From positions 1 to 40,488 of the forward strand of contig NZ_JABEQF010000022.1 in assembly GCF_014174355.1 (NCBI RefSeq): 40,488 nucleotides of DNA. The letters are read 5' to 3'. Numbering within the stretch: position 1 is the first letter of the stretch; the number at the start of each line of letters is the position of its first letter. The notes under the pieces were generated by a model. The model was not told where the DNA came from and ran no database searches. It saw only the letters and a list, made by a program, of their open reading frames with translations. Position numbers and translations under genes: made by a program. This stretch comes from Gluconacetobacter azotocaptans. Lineage in GTDB: Bacteria > Pseudomonadota > Alphaproteobacteria > Acetobacterales > Acetobacteraceae. Positions 16,972 to 25,133 of this stretch are shown here, piece after piece.

Positions 16972-18960
16972 TCACAGATCGAGACCATCGGCCGGGTCCA
17001 TCGTTGCCTGCCGCGCAACGGAGCGGGCCTGCTGGCGGATGGTGCGCGCTTTGGCAGCATCGAGATTCGGCTCGTCGTCGAGCACATCGAACTCCTGCAT
17101 ACCCGGACGCTCGGGCGGCACGACGTCTTCATGCTCCGGCAATTCCGGTTCGCGGCGGATGCCGGCATTTGCAGGATCACCATCTGCGCCCGCGCTGCCA
17201 TCCGGAGCCGGCCCTCCTGATGGAGCCCCTGTCTCCAGCACCGACCAGTCATCGGACGGAGGCGCGGACGGGCGTTGCGTTCCGGTGGCCGGGGGCGGCA
17301 GGACACGCTCCATGAACCGCGCGTCCTCATAATAGCGCGCCTTCTTCGCGCGAACGGGGGCGACGCCCGCGACCAACAGCAGTTCATCGGTCGGCGGAAG
17401 CTGCATCACCTCGCCGGGCGTGAGCAGCGGTCGTGCCGTCTCCTGTCGCGAGACCATGAGGTGTCCGAGCCAGGGCGACAGCCGGTGGCCGGCATAATTG
17501 GTGGAATCACGCATCTCGGTCGCGGTGCCGAGCGCATCCGACACACGCCGGGCGGTACGCTCGTCGTTGGTGGCGAAGGCGACGCGGACATGGCAGTTAT
17601 CGAGAATGCTGTTGTTCGCGCCATAGGCTTTTTCGATCTGGTTGAGACTCTGCGCGATCAGGAAGGATTTGATCCCATACCCCGCCATGAAGGCCAGCGC
17701 ACTCTCGAAGAAATCGAGACGGCCGAGGGCGGGAAACTCATCAAGCATCAGCAGCAAACGGTGCCGACGGGTCGAGACATGCAGATCCTCCGTCAACCGC
17801 CTGCCAATCTGGTTCAGGATCAGGCGGATCAGCGGCTTGGTGCGGGCGATATCGGACGGCGGCACAACGAGGTAGAGACTGGCGGGCTGCTGGCCGGACA
17901 CGAGATCCGCGATACGCCAGTCGCACCGTGCCGTCACCTTTGCCACCACAGGGTCGCGATAAAGGCCCAGAAACGACATGGCGGTGGACAGCACGCCCGA
18001 TCGTTCGTTGTCGCTCTTGTTCAGCAGTTCGCGCGCCGATGACGCGATGACCGGATGCACGCCTGCCTTCCCGAGATGCGGCGTGGACATCATCGCACGC
18101 AGCGTCGCCTCCACCGGCCGTTTCGGGTCCGACAGAAAATTGGCGACACCGGCCAGCGTCTTGTCCGGCTCGGCATAGAGGACATGCAGGATCGCACCCA
18201 CCAGCAGGGAGTGCGAGGTTTTCTCCCAATGGTTGCGCCGGTCCAGCGCGCCTTCGGGATCGACGAGGATATCGGCGATGTTCTGGACATCCCGGACCTC
18301 CCTGTCACCACGCCGGACCTCCAGCAGCGGGTTGTAGGGCGAGGACGCCGGATCGGTCGGATCGAACAGCAGCACGCGCCCGTGCCGGGCACGAAATCCG
18401 GCGGTCAGCCCCCAGTTCTCACCCTTGATGTCATGGACAATGGCCGAGCCCGGCCAGGTCAGCAGCGTTGGCACTACCAGCCCGACGCCTTTGCCAGAAC
18501 GGGTCGGCGCGAAACACAGCACATGCTCGGGGCCGTTATGCCGCAAATAGTCCCGATCTAGCCGACCCAGCACCACGCCGTCGGGATCGAGCAGCCCGGC
18601 CTCCTCCACTTCGCCGACTTCCGCCCAGCGGGCCGAGCCGTATGTAGCGACATTCCGGGCTTCCCGTGCTCGGAGGATGGACAGACCGATGGCAACCACG
18701 CTGCCGATAATTCCACCAGACGAGGCGATATATCCGCCCGTCACGAAGATCGACGGCGCATAGGCGTCGTAGAAATACCACCACCAGAAGAAGGCCGGCG
18801 GATAGTAGAATGACCAGCCTGCCACCATGAACCAGGGAGCGCCAAGCTGGGGCTGAAAACCCAGGCCCCAGGCCGTCCATTCCGTGGCACTCCAGAGGGC
18901 GACGAACACGATCAGCAGGACGAGGACGACCTGCCCCCACAGGACACGGCTTCCGGACAT
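16972..18960 (-). CDS. traG: TraG, VirD4-like coupling protein
   Basis: This 662-aa protein has N-terminal membrane helices (L-V-L-L-I-V-F-V-A-L-W and a second near F-F-W-W-W-Y), Walker A P-T-R-S-G-K-G-V-G, Walker B L-L-L-M-L-D-E-F-P-A-L-G and the F-L-I-A-Q-S box of type IV coupling proteins. It brings the relaxase-DNA complex to the Trb channel and pumps the DNA. The C-terminal 100 residues are acidic and Pro-rich, probably the relaxosome contact. It starts the transfer operon proper. Confidence 0.95.
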   Translation of the reverse strand: MSGSRVLWGQVVLVLLIVFVALWSATEWTAWGLGFQPQLGAPWFMVAGWSFYYPPAFFWWWYFYDAYAPSIFVTGGYIASSGGIIGSVVAIGLSILRAREARNVATYGSARWAEVGEVEEAGLLDPDGVVLGRLDRDYLRHNGPEHVLCFAPTRSGKGVGLVVPTLLTWPGSAIVHDIKGENWGLTAGFRARHGRVLLFDPTDPASSPYNPLLEVRRGDREVRDVQNIADILVDPEGALDRRNHWEKTSHSLLVGAILHVLYAEPDKTLAGVANFLSDPKRPVEATLRAMMSTPHLGKAGVHPVIASSARELLNKSDNERSGVLSTAMSFLGLYRDPVVAKVTARCDWRIADLVSGQQPASLYLVVPPSDIARTKPLIRLILNQIGRRLTEDLHVSTRRHRLLLMLDEFPALGRLDFFESALAFMAGYGIKSFLIAQSLNQIEKAYGANNSILDNCHVRVAFATNDERTARRVSDALGTATEMRDSTNYAGHRLSPWLGHLMVSRQETARPLLTPGEVMQLPPTDELLLVAGVAPVRAKKARYYEDARFMERVLPPPATGTQRPSAPPSDDWSVLETGAPSGGPAPDGSAGADGDPANAGIRREPELPEHEDVVPPERPGMQEFDVLDDEPNLDAAKARTIRQQARSVARQATMDPADGLDL

Positions 18961-19077
18961 CGGGGCTCCAATCGGCTTTGGGAATAAAACCGATCAGAGA
19001 AGGGGCGACACGGAGGCAAGCAATATAGAATGAGTCGCGATCGTGCTGCCGGATACCATGGCGTAGAAAAAGGATGG

Positions 19078-19374
19078 TCAGTGGCGGGTTACGCGGGCGT
19101 CGATCACCGCCTGTTCGAGAATCTTCCGATAACCGATTTTCGTCATCCATCGCGCACGAGCAAGATGGCTTTCCCAGCAGGTGCGCGTGCGCTCTGCGTC
19201 CGCCGGATCGCGATGCAGCACGATCCGCGCCACCTCCGCCCAGTCGGCCCGATCCGCCTCGGCGTCGAGCAGGCGGAGATAGGTGATGAAATGCACTTCG
19301 TCATAGGTCGTGATCTCCGGCACGGTCGGCGCCAGGTCATCGACGTCGGGGTCCAGTTCGGGTCTCGCTGTCAT
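19078..19374 (-). CDS. DUF2285-like small regulator
   Basis: This 98-aa protein contains T-Y-L-R-L-L-D-A-E-A-D, A-R-I-V-L-H-R-D-P and A-R-W-M-T-K-I-G-Y-R, the same spacing as the DUF2285 DNA-binding domain (compare D-G-R-x-A-G-A-S-Y and G-G-Y-R-D-L-L in the gene at 34811-35648). I infer a DNA-binding regulator of transfer. It is divergent from the XRE gene at 19480, with a palindromic operator between them, and lies 117 bp upstream of traG on the same strand, so it probably heads the transfer operon. Start: internal ATG at 19374; an ATG 30 bp further upstream is possible. Confidence 0.65.
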   Translation of the reverse strand: MTARPELDPDVDDLAPTVPEITTYDEVHFITYLRLLDAEADRADWAEVARIVLHRDPADAERTRTCWESHLARARWMTKIGYRKILEQAVIDARVTRH

Positions 19375-19403
19375 CCGACAGCCCTCCAGCAGGATTGCAG
19401 TCA

Positions 19404-19442
19404 ATTATATCCTAAAATGGGATAATCCCAAATCAGGATTAT
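19404..19442. promoter_or_regulatory. Divergent operator between DUF2285-like gene and XRE gene
   Basis: TGGGATAATCCCA (19418-19430) is a perfect 13-bp palindrome. Its right half, ATAATCC (19422-19428), is repeated inverted as GGATTAT (19436-19442), and a looser ATATCC lies at 19407-19412. The array sits in the 105-bp gap between divergent genes, the expected place for the XRE protein to control itself and the transfer operon. Confidence 0.55.
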
Positions 19443-19479
19443 CGGCACGACTCCCCTCCCCGTCGGAGAGCCGTTCCGC

Positions 19480-19764
19480 ATGAAGAAATCCCTGCGCACA
19501 CCCCGGCAGCGTTTGCTGCAATCGCTCCTTACAGAAGCGCGCAAGACCGGGGGGATGACGCAGTCGGAACTGGCCGCCGCACTCGGCAAGCCCCAATCCT
19601 TCGTCGCCAAATACGAGAATGGCGAGCGACGAATCGATATCATTGAGTTCGTGGACATAACAGCCGCCCTCGGCGTTTCCGGCGCAGATCTTCTCGCCCG
19701 TCTGGCGCACAGCACGGAAAAATCTCCACCGGACGCGGAGAATACCACGGGTCGGGACGAATAG
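19480..19764 (+). CDS. XRE-family repressor 1
   Basis: This 94-aa Cro/C1-type helix-turn-helix protein has the motif M-T-Q-S-E-L-A-A-A-L-G-K-P-Q-S-F-V-A-K-Y-E-N-G-E-R in residues about 26-50 and the usual two following helices. It is divergent from the DUF2285-like gene and followed directly by a second XRE gene. GGAGAG lies about 9 bp before the ATG. It probably represses the transfer genes from the operator at 19404-19442. Confidence 0.85.
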   Translation: MKKSLRTPRQRLLQSLLTEARKTGGMTQSELAAALGKPQSFVAKYENGERRIDIIEFVDITAALGVSGADLLARLAHSTEKSPPDAENTTGRDE

Positions 19765-19792
19765 GAACGATCATTCCTGGAACGATCGTTCC
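19764..19792. promoter_or_regulatory. Tandem palindromes between the two XRE genes
   Basis: GGAACGATCATTCC (19764-19777, one mismatch) and GGAACGATCGTTCC (19779-19792, perfect) are two 14-bp palindromes one base apart, 21 bp before the second XRE start. The sequence differs from the operator at 19404-19442, so I infer binding by a different protein, most simply XRE 2 regulating itself. Confidence 0.6.
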
Positions 19793-19813
19793 GACAAAGG
19801 TCTCGATGATGGC

Positions 19814-20038
19814 ATGGACCTCAAGGAGGTCATGGCGGTCAACCTGCGTCGGATGCGTCATGACAGAGACATGACGCAAGAAGAGCTGGCCGATCGTGCG
19901 GGCCTGAGCACCCGCTATATCGGGGCGATCGAACGCGCGGACGTGTCGGCAAGCGTTACGATCCTGGGAAGAATTGCAGAGGCACTGGACGTGGAACCGG
20001 GCGCGTTATTGAAGGCTGTCCCGGCCAGCCCGCGCTGA
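19814..20038 (+). CDS. XRE-family repressor 2
   Basis: This 74-aa single-domain helix-turn-helix protein has R-R-M-R-H-D-R-D-M-T-Q-E-E-L-A-D-R-A-G-L-S-T-R-Y-I in its core, close to small regulators beginning MDLKE. The start at 19814 fits that pattern; an ATG at 19832 sits only 2 bp after an AAGGAGG and would cut into the first helix. Two tandem palindromes lie just upstream. Together with XRE 1 it forms a likely lysogeny-like switch for transfer. Confidence 0.8.
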   Translation: MDLKEVMAVNLRRMRHDRDMTQEELADRAGLSTRYIGAIERADVSASVTILGRIAEALDVEPGALLKAVPASPR

Positions 20039-20043
20039 CCGGC

Positions 20044-20064
20044 TGAGGGAAAAAGACGCCCTCA
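20044..20064. terminator. Hairpin between convergent genes
   Basis: TGAGGG and CCCTCA form an inverted repeat with a 9-base loop, overlapping the stop codon of the leftward hydrolase gene and lying just after the XRE 2 stop. No clear T-run follows on either strand, so it is at best a weak bidirectional terminator. Confidence 0.3.
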
Positions 20065-20664
20065 CTCCTTCCACGCAGTGCTGTCCTTTACGATGACGGC
20101 GAACATATCCGCCAGTTCGGCCAGCGCAACGCGACGCACGGTCTCGGCCGCGATCGTTCCGCCCAGCGGATCGGCGACATCGCGTGCGGCAATGGCGTCC
20201 GCCACCAGGGTCACGCGCAGGCCGTATTCTTCCGCCGCCGCGCGGGCGGTGGTGGACACGCAGACACCCACCGTATCACCGGCGATGATGACCTCGTTCC
20301 GACCCGTTTCCTTGATACGCTCCGCGAGCCCGGTGCCGATAAATGCATTCGCATGGGTCTTGAACAGAACCGTCTCCCCTTCACGGGGCGTCACCTGGGG
20401 CAGAAAATCGCGGTAAGGGCTATCGCTGGCGAAGGCGGGAGCGCCTGGTCCAGCGTCATGGGCGATATGGATGACCGGCACGCCTTTGCGCCGCGCGAGA
20501 TCGAGCAGCCGTCCGGCTTCATCCGCCGCCGCATCGACATTGGCGAGCGGCACCCGTCCGTCGCGATATTCGCGCTGGATGTCGATCAGGACCAGCACTG
20601 ACCGATCGAGCGGTGACGGGCTGTCGTCGAGACCGTAGATCTTACGGAAAGTTTCGAGGCTCAT
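20062..20664 (-). CDS. Cysteine hydrolase of the isochorismatase family
   Basis: This 200-aa cytosolic enzyme has the isochorismatase-like triad: Asp28 in V-L-I-D-I-Q, Lys102 in F-K-T-H-A-N-A-F, and Cys135 in D-T-V-G-V-C-V-S-T-T-A, with the usual cis-peptide region before the cysteine. Substrates of this family include amides, ureides and isochorismate; nothing here decides between them. It is the third gene of a leftward run SDR, LysR, hydrolase, 45 bp after the LysR gene, and converges on the XRE genes. Confidence 0.8.
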   Translation of the reverse strand: MSLETFRKIYGLDDSPSPLDRSVLVLIDIQREYRDGRVPLANVDAAADEAGRLLDLARRKGVPVIHIAHDAGPGAPAFASDSPYRDFLPQVTPREGETVLFKTHANAFIGTGLAERIKETGRNEVIIAGDTVGVCVSTTARAAAEEYGLRVTLVADAIAARDVADPLGGTIAAETVRRVALAELADMFAVIVKDSTAWKE

Positions 20665-20709
20665 GGGGATTTTCCTCCTAGTAACAGGCTGTTTCGACAG
20701 GCCGACGCT

Positions 20710-21732
20710 TCACAAACGTACGCCGCCCGTTGTGCGTTTTCCCGACGTCGTGGCTGAAAACGATGATGCCATGGTTTGAGCCTGCATGGTCAGACCATCC
20801 ATACGACTCATATGCGTGGCGAGATCCAGAAGATTTCGCAACGCGGGGCTGCGGTTCTGGGGCGACCAGACCGCGCTGAACCGGGCGTGTTCCTTCTCGT
20901 CGTCGATCGGACGGAAAACGATGCCGGGAAATGGCATATGGCTGCCCGCCTCATGGGTCAGCGTGATCCCCTCTCCTGCGGCGACCATATGCATTAGCGT
21001 GTCCCGTCCGACATCACGCCGATGGAGACGCGGCGATCGCCCATGCTCAACCACACGCCGGACGATATGCTCAAGGATCTGCGGCCCGGCGCCACCCTGC
21101 CGAACAAGGAAATTCTCCGTCGCAAGGTCAGCCCAAGCAAGGGATTCCAGGGTCGCAATCGGATGCGCGGCAGGAAGAGCAATCACCAGGGCCTCGCTCC
21201 AGAGGTGCCGGCTATGACAGTCAGGCACATTGGAGACATTGATGATAAAAGCCACATCGAGCTTGCCGTCACGTATCATGGAAAGCGTATGTGACGATGG
21301 TCCTTCGATAATGCTTTGCTCAATTGCCGGGTGGGCTGCTCTGTAGCGTTGGCGCAGATCGGCAAGAAACCCTGTCGCGATCGAGCCATTCAGCCCGATC
21401 GTGAGCCGCCCCACTGTACCATCAGAAATTGCACCTGCCGTCCTGACGGCATGATCGATCTGCTCTATCCCTGCTGAAACCTCTGCGACGAAGCGGCGTC
21501 CGGCCTCGGTCAGCCGAACACCGCGATGACGCCGCTCGAATAGGACGATGCCCAATGTCTCTTCCAGCGCCTTGATTCGGGCGCTGACACTCGATTGGGT
21601 AACACCGAGTGCATTGGCCGCATGGCGAAAATTGAGATGTTCAGCGACAGCAAGTGTGTGGGTGAGTGCGCGCAATGGAATGCGCCCATCCAAAGAACGA
21701 GCGTCACTTACAATGTAGCGTGACCTCCTCAT
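20710..21732 (-). CDS. LysR-family regulator
   Basis: This 340-aa protein has an N-terminal winged helix (A-E-H-L-N-F-R-H-A-A-N-A-L-G-V-T-Q-S-S-V-S) and a substrate-binding domain. I chose the ATG at 21732 because it overlaps the SDR stop by 4 bp (ATGA); a start at 21780 would put 16 extra residues inside the SDR gene. It carries a somewhat long N-terminal extension. LysR proteins usually act on adjacent or divergent genes, but this one is embedded in the operon, so the target is probably the SDR-hydrolase run itself. Confidence 0.85.
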   Translation of the reverse strand: MRRSRYIVSDARSLDGRIPLRALTHTLAVAEHLNFRHAANALGVTQSSVSARIKALEETLGIVLFERRHRGVRLTEAGRRFVAEVSAGIEQIDHAVRTAGAISDGTVGRLTIGLNGSIATGFLADLRQRYRAAHPAIEQSIIEGPSSHTLSMIRDGKLDVAFIINVSNVPDCHSRHLWSEALVIALPAAHPIATLESLAWADLATENFLVRQGGAGPQILEHIVRRVVEHGRSPRLHRRDVGRDTLMHMVAAGEGITLTHEAGSHMPFPGIVFRPIDDEKEHARFSAVWSPQNRSPALRNLLDLATHMSRMDGLTMQAQTMASSFSATTSGKRTTGGVRL

Positions 21733-22691
21733 GTTACAGGAAAAGCGTTTATCCCCGTCAGTTCGGCCGAAAGCGCCCAAAGCCGCTCTGCCTCATGGGG
21801 ATCAGTCGCATAATGTTTGACACCAACAAATGGCTCACTGACTTCTTCTGCACGCAACGCGACATCGCAATCTTCACAATAAAGGCCACCAAGCATAGCA
21901 AGCCGGGGAGAAGTCGCCGCCCATACCTGCGTGGCAGCTCCCTGTTCTGGTGTCTTGAATGTTGGATCAGCAGGCGCTCCAGTTGCATCGAGCCAGCCTT
22001 CCGCCACCATCTCGCCTTCGGTCAGGTAACGCTGCAAAGGTGTAAAAATCTTTCCTGGATGCAGAGAAAAAGCCCGAACACCATGTTCACGCGCAAGTCG
22101 ATCGAGATGAACTGCGAACAATGCGTCGGCGGTCTTTGACTGCCCGTAAGCAAGCCACTTGTCGTAGCCTTCTTCAAATTCTACATCGTTCCACCGAATG
22201 TCGGACAAATGATGTCCGGCTGAAGAAACTGCGACAACACGGGCACCTCCGGCGAGCAACGGCCATAGCAAATTTGTCAGTACAAAATGCCCAAGGTGAT
22301 TGGTTGCGAACTGTGCTTCCCAGCCTGGGCCGACACGCTTCTCCGGACAGGCCATGATGCCAGCATTATTAATGAGCATGTCGATATGCTGATCTGAAGC
22401 CAGCAAACGCGCGGCAAAAGAGCGCACACTAGCAATATCGGCCAAATCGAGCGCCTCGATTTCTATGCCCGAAATATTCTGCGTCGCGATCTTCGCGACA
22501 TCTGGGTTCCGTGCCGCAACAAGCACTTTGGCACCTGCTCCGGCAAGCGCCTTCGTCGTTTCGAGACCCAGACCAGAGTGGCCGCCAGTGACAACCGCGC
22601 GCTTTCCCTTCAGATCCAGTCCTGACAAGACGTCTCGAGCGGTAGAACGGACACCAAAGCCGGAGCCCAAAGGCTTCTGATAGTCGGTCAT
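21729..22691 (-). CDS. Short-chain dehydrogenase/reductase
   Basis: This 320-aa oxidoreductase has the NAD(P)-binding motif TGGHSGLG (35-42), NNAG (108-111), a catalytic Ser near 156 and Tyr182/Lys186 in YGQSK. It resembles the retinol-dehydrogenase/WW-domain-oxidoreductase-like SDR group; the substrate is unknown. A good GGAG lies 8 bp before the ATG. It is divergent from an AraC-type activator, its likely controller, and begins the run SDR, LysR, hydrolase. Confidence 0.85.
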   Translation of the reverse strand: MTDYQKPLGSGFGVRSTARDVLSGLDLKGKRAVVTGGHSGLGLETTKALAGAGAKVLVAARNPDVAKIATQNISGIEIEALDLADIASVRSFAARLLASDQHIDMLINNAGIMACPEKRVGPGWEAQFATNHLGHFVLTNLLWPLLAGGARVVAVSSAGHHLSDIRWNDVEFEEGYDKWLAYGQSKTADALFAVHLDRLAREHGVRAFSLHPGKIFTPLQRYLTEGEMVAEGWLDATGAPADPTFKTPEQGAATQVWAATSPRLAMLGGLYCEDCDVALRAEEVSEPFVGVKHYATDPHEAERLWALSAELTGINAFPVT

Positions 22692-22813
22692 GATTATTCT
22701 CCAGAGTAGGCGACCCGGACTGCCACGGCCGCCTGGAGAGAATCTATTATGGCGATCGAACGATCCATATTGTATAGTTCGTATTTCTTTTGCGATAATA
22801 CGGATTTACGGGC
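22692..22813. promoter_or_regulatory. Divergent promoter region, SDR and AraC genes
   Basis: For the rightward AraC gene, TTGTAT (22770-22775) and GATAAT (22794-22799) are 18 bp apart, 15 bp before the ATG. Toward the SDR gene, TCTCCAG next to the start codon can pair with CTGGAGA at 22733-22739, which could mask the SDR ribosome site in the leader. Both are pattern-based guesses. Confidence 0.35.
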
Positions 22814-23725
22814 ATGGACCCTCTCTCGGATGTTCTTTCCCTGCTCAAACCTCGAACCGCTATCAGCGCCGGTCTTGATGCCGGCGGGGAATGGGCAATC
22901 CGTTTTCCGCCTCATGACGGGGTCAAGTTCAATACCGTGATACAGGGTGCGTGTTGGGTGCAGGTCGACGGCGAAGCTGAACCATTGCGTATTGAAGCAG
23001 GTGATTGCTTCCTCCTGACACGTGGCCGCCCCTTCCTCTTTGCAACGGACATGACACTGCCACCGATCAACTCTGCGACGATCTACGACAAGGCATCGGA
23101 CGGCATTGCGACCTGCAACGGCGGTGGAGATTTCTTTTTGATTGGGGGCCGCTTTTTCTTTGATGGCAACCATGCCGATCTGTTGTTTAACGCCTTGCCT
23201 GCTATTGTTCATGTCCGGGATGCCTCGGAGCAGGCGGCGGTGCTGCGTTGGTCGCTGGAGCAACTGGCTACGGAACTGAAACACGGGTCGCCCGGCGGCA
23301 CCCTGATGGCCGACCATCTTGCACAAATCATGCTTCTCCAGATCATCCGGCTGTGGCTGGCCTCCGACAAGGAGACGCACACTGGTTGGCTGGGGGCTCT
23401 GGCCGATCCGCGCCTCATGCGCGTCATGGAAGCGATGCACAGCGAACCAGCCCGACGATGGACCCTCGCCGAACTGGCAAGGCTTGCCGGCATGTCGCGA
23501 ACTGTCTTCGCCGTGCGGTTCCGTGATGTCGTCGGACAGACGCCGCTTGACTATCTTGCAGGCTGGCGGATGCGACTTGCCGGTGATCGCTTGCAACATA
23601 CCGCCGATAGCGTTGCGAACATCGGCTTCTCTGTCGGATATGAATCCGAAGCCGCGTTCAGCACTGCATTTCGTCGCATGATGGGATGCACACCGATGCA
23701 ACATCGGCGTCTGGTAGCAACCTAA
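22814..23725 (+). CDS. AraC-family activator with cupin domain
   Basis: This 303-aa protein has an N-terminal cupin-like sensor (V-D-G-E-A-E-P-L-R-I-E-A-G-D-C-F-L-L-T-R-G) and a C-terminal pair of helix-turn-helix motifs (W-T-L-A-E-L-A-R-L-A-G-M-S-R-T and S-V-A-N-I-G-F-S-V-G-Y-E-S-E-A-A-F). This matches the AraC_binding_2/cupin_6 regulators often found divergent from SDR genes. It most likely activates the SDR operon in response to its substrate. Confidence 0.88.
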   Translation: MDPLSDVLSLLKPRTAISAGLDAGGEWAIRFPPHDGVKFNTVIQGACWVQVDGEAEPLRIEAGDCFLLTRGRPFLFATDMTLPPINSATIYDKASDGIATCNGGGDFFLIGGRFFFDGNHADLLFNALPAIVHVRDASEQAAVLRWSLEQLATELKHGSPGGTLMADHLAQIMLLQIIRLWLASDKETHTGWLGALADPRLMRVMEAMHSEPARRWTLAELARLAGMSRTVFAVRFRDVVGQTPLDYLAGWRMRLAGDRLQHTADSVANIGFSVGYESEAAFSTAFRRMMGCTPMQHRRLVAT

Positions 23726-23747
23726 TCCCGCCTGGCGAACATATCTG

Positions 23748-24968
23748 TTAACCACGAGGATCGACCGCTTGGAAACCATGGTGACGTGCCATCCATACGA
23801 CGACGAACGTGGGGACAAGCAGACAAAGTAGGGCGGGAGCAAAGGCGCCTACGCCGATCTTTTCGAGCAGCAGACCACCTATGATCCCGCCTCCTGCGAT
23901 GGCGGTATTCCAAGCAGTAACGAGCATAGACTGCGCGACATCGGCCGCATTACCGGAAGTCTTAGCAAGCGCAGTCTGAAAGAGAGTAGCGGCACCGCCA
24001 AAGGCAAGCCCCCATACGCCGACAGCGCAGTAGGTCACAGTCGGATTGTCACTCCAGATGCCTAGCGCCAGAGTAGCAAATCCGAACAATATCGTGCTTG
24101 CAAGCGTTAACGCGCGCAGGCGGTGGTCAATAAGGACACCGACTATCCAGATGCCGATCAGCGATGTCACACCGAAAACGAGTAAAATCAAATCTGTTTG
24201 CGCGGCCATACCAGTGGCGGCGAGGAACGGTGCGATGTAAGTATAGAGAATGTTGTGGGCGAGCACGAAGGCCAGTGTCACGAACAGAACGGGCCGCACA
24301 CCTGCCATTCCAAAGACCTGCCTGATGGAATGACGCTTACCGGCTACCTGCCCCGGAAAATCGGGAACTTTCACAAGTATCCAAGCGATCAAAACCAGCG
24401 TCAGCACACTCATCAACCCAAAGCAGGGCCGCCAACCGATGGTGGTACCAATGAATGTGCCGGCAGGGATACCGACCGATAAAGCCACGGGCGTCCCGAC
24501 CATGGCGACGGCAATTGCACGCCCCTTCATGTGGTCCGGCACCATCCGCGCCGCATAACCAGCGAGTAGCGCCCATAACAGACCGGCCGAGACGCCAGCG
24601 ACGAACCGCGCGAACATGGTCAGCCCGTAATTCGTTGAAATGGCTGTTATGGTATTGGCGACCGCGAAGCCGACGATGGCGGTCAGAAGCAAGGGCCGTC
24701 GCCGCATTCCCTGGGTCGCCGCTGTCAGGGGAATGGCGGCAACGAGCGATCCCACAGCATAGATCGTGACGAGCTGCCCGGCGAGAGCATCTGATACCGA
24801 GAGGCTGCTGCCGATCTGTGTCAGAAGCCCAGCCGGAAGGGCTTCGGTCAAAATAGTGATGAAACCAGCAACAGCCAGCGCAAGCAGTGCCACGAGAGGG
24901 AAGCGACTAGATATAATCGCTTCGTCATTGGAACCAGTAAGGGGTTCGATTTCCATCGTTGATGTCAT
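23748..24968 (-). CDS. MFS exporter (DHA1 type)
   Basis: This 406-aa integral membrane protein shows about 12 hydrophobic helices, the loop 2-3 region G-M-R-R-R-P-L-L-L and the motif-C-like stretch V-G-T-P-V-A-L-S-V-G-I-P-A-G. It resembles DHA1 arabinose/drug efflux permeases. Such exporters use proton drive to expel sugars, amino acids or drugs; the substrate cannot be told. It is divergent from the LysR gene at 25134, whose operator-like repeats lie between them, and converges with the AraC gene 22 bp away. Confidence 0.88.
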   Translation of the reverse strand: MTSTMEIEPLTGSNDEAIISSRFPLVALLALAVAGFITILTEALPAGLLTQIGSSLSVSDALAGQLVTIYAVGSLVAAIPLTAATQGMRRRPLLLTAIVGFAVANTITAISTNYGLTMFARFVAGVSAGLLWALLAGYAARMVPDHMKGRAIAVAMVGTPVALSVGIPAGTFIGTTIGWRPCFGLMSVLTLVLIAWILVKVPDFPGQVAGKRHSIRQVFGMAGVRPVLFVTLAFVLAHNILYTYIAPFLAATGMAAQTDLILLVFGVTSLIGIWIVGVLIDHRLRALTLASTILFGFATLALGIWSDNPTVTYCAVGVWGLAFGGAATLFQTALAKTSGNAADVAQSMLVTAWNTAIAGGGIIGGLLLEKIGVGAFAPALLCLLVPTFVVVWMARHHGFQAVDPRG

Positions 24969-25091
24969 TGTTCTACCTGTTCAACAGATCGGCTAACAGA
25001 CTGCGCCATGTCTGGTGCGAATGCCGTTCGCCGCCCAAAGCTTTGACAAAACGATAAACCCTCTCGCTTCTCCCGATAATAAGGCTATAGT

Positions 25092-25119
25092 TCCGAACAT
25101 ATCGGACATTTATATCCGA
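25092..25119. promoter_or_regulatory. LysR operator-like repeats
   Basis: Three half-sites TCCGA (25092), TCGGA (25102) and TCCGA (25115) give two overlapping inverted repeats, 15 bp before the LysR start and in the gap shared with the divergent MFS gene. This is where a LysR protein would repress itself and control the exporter. Confidence 0.5.
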
Positions 25120-25133
25120 AATAGGTTCGCAAA

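Noticed and set aside
22694-23842. Long leftward open frame of 382 codons
   Set aside because: It lies entirely across the AraC-family gene on the other strand, whose domains and motifs are clear. The leftward product is rich in Arg, Gln and Cys with no family features.
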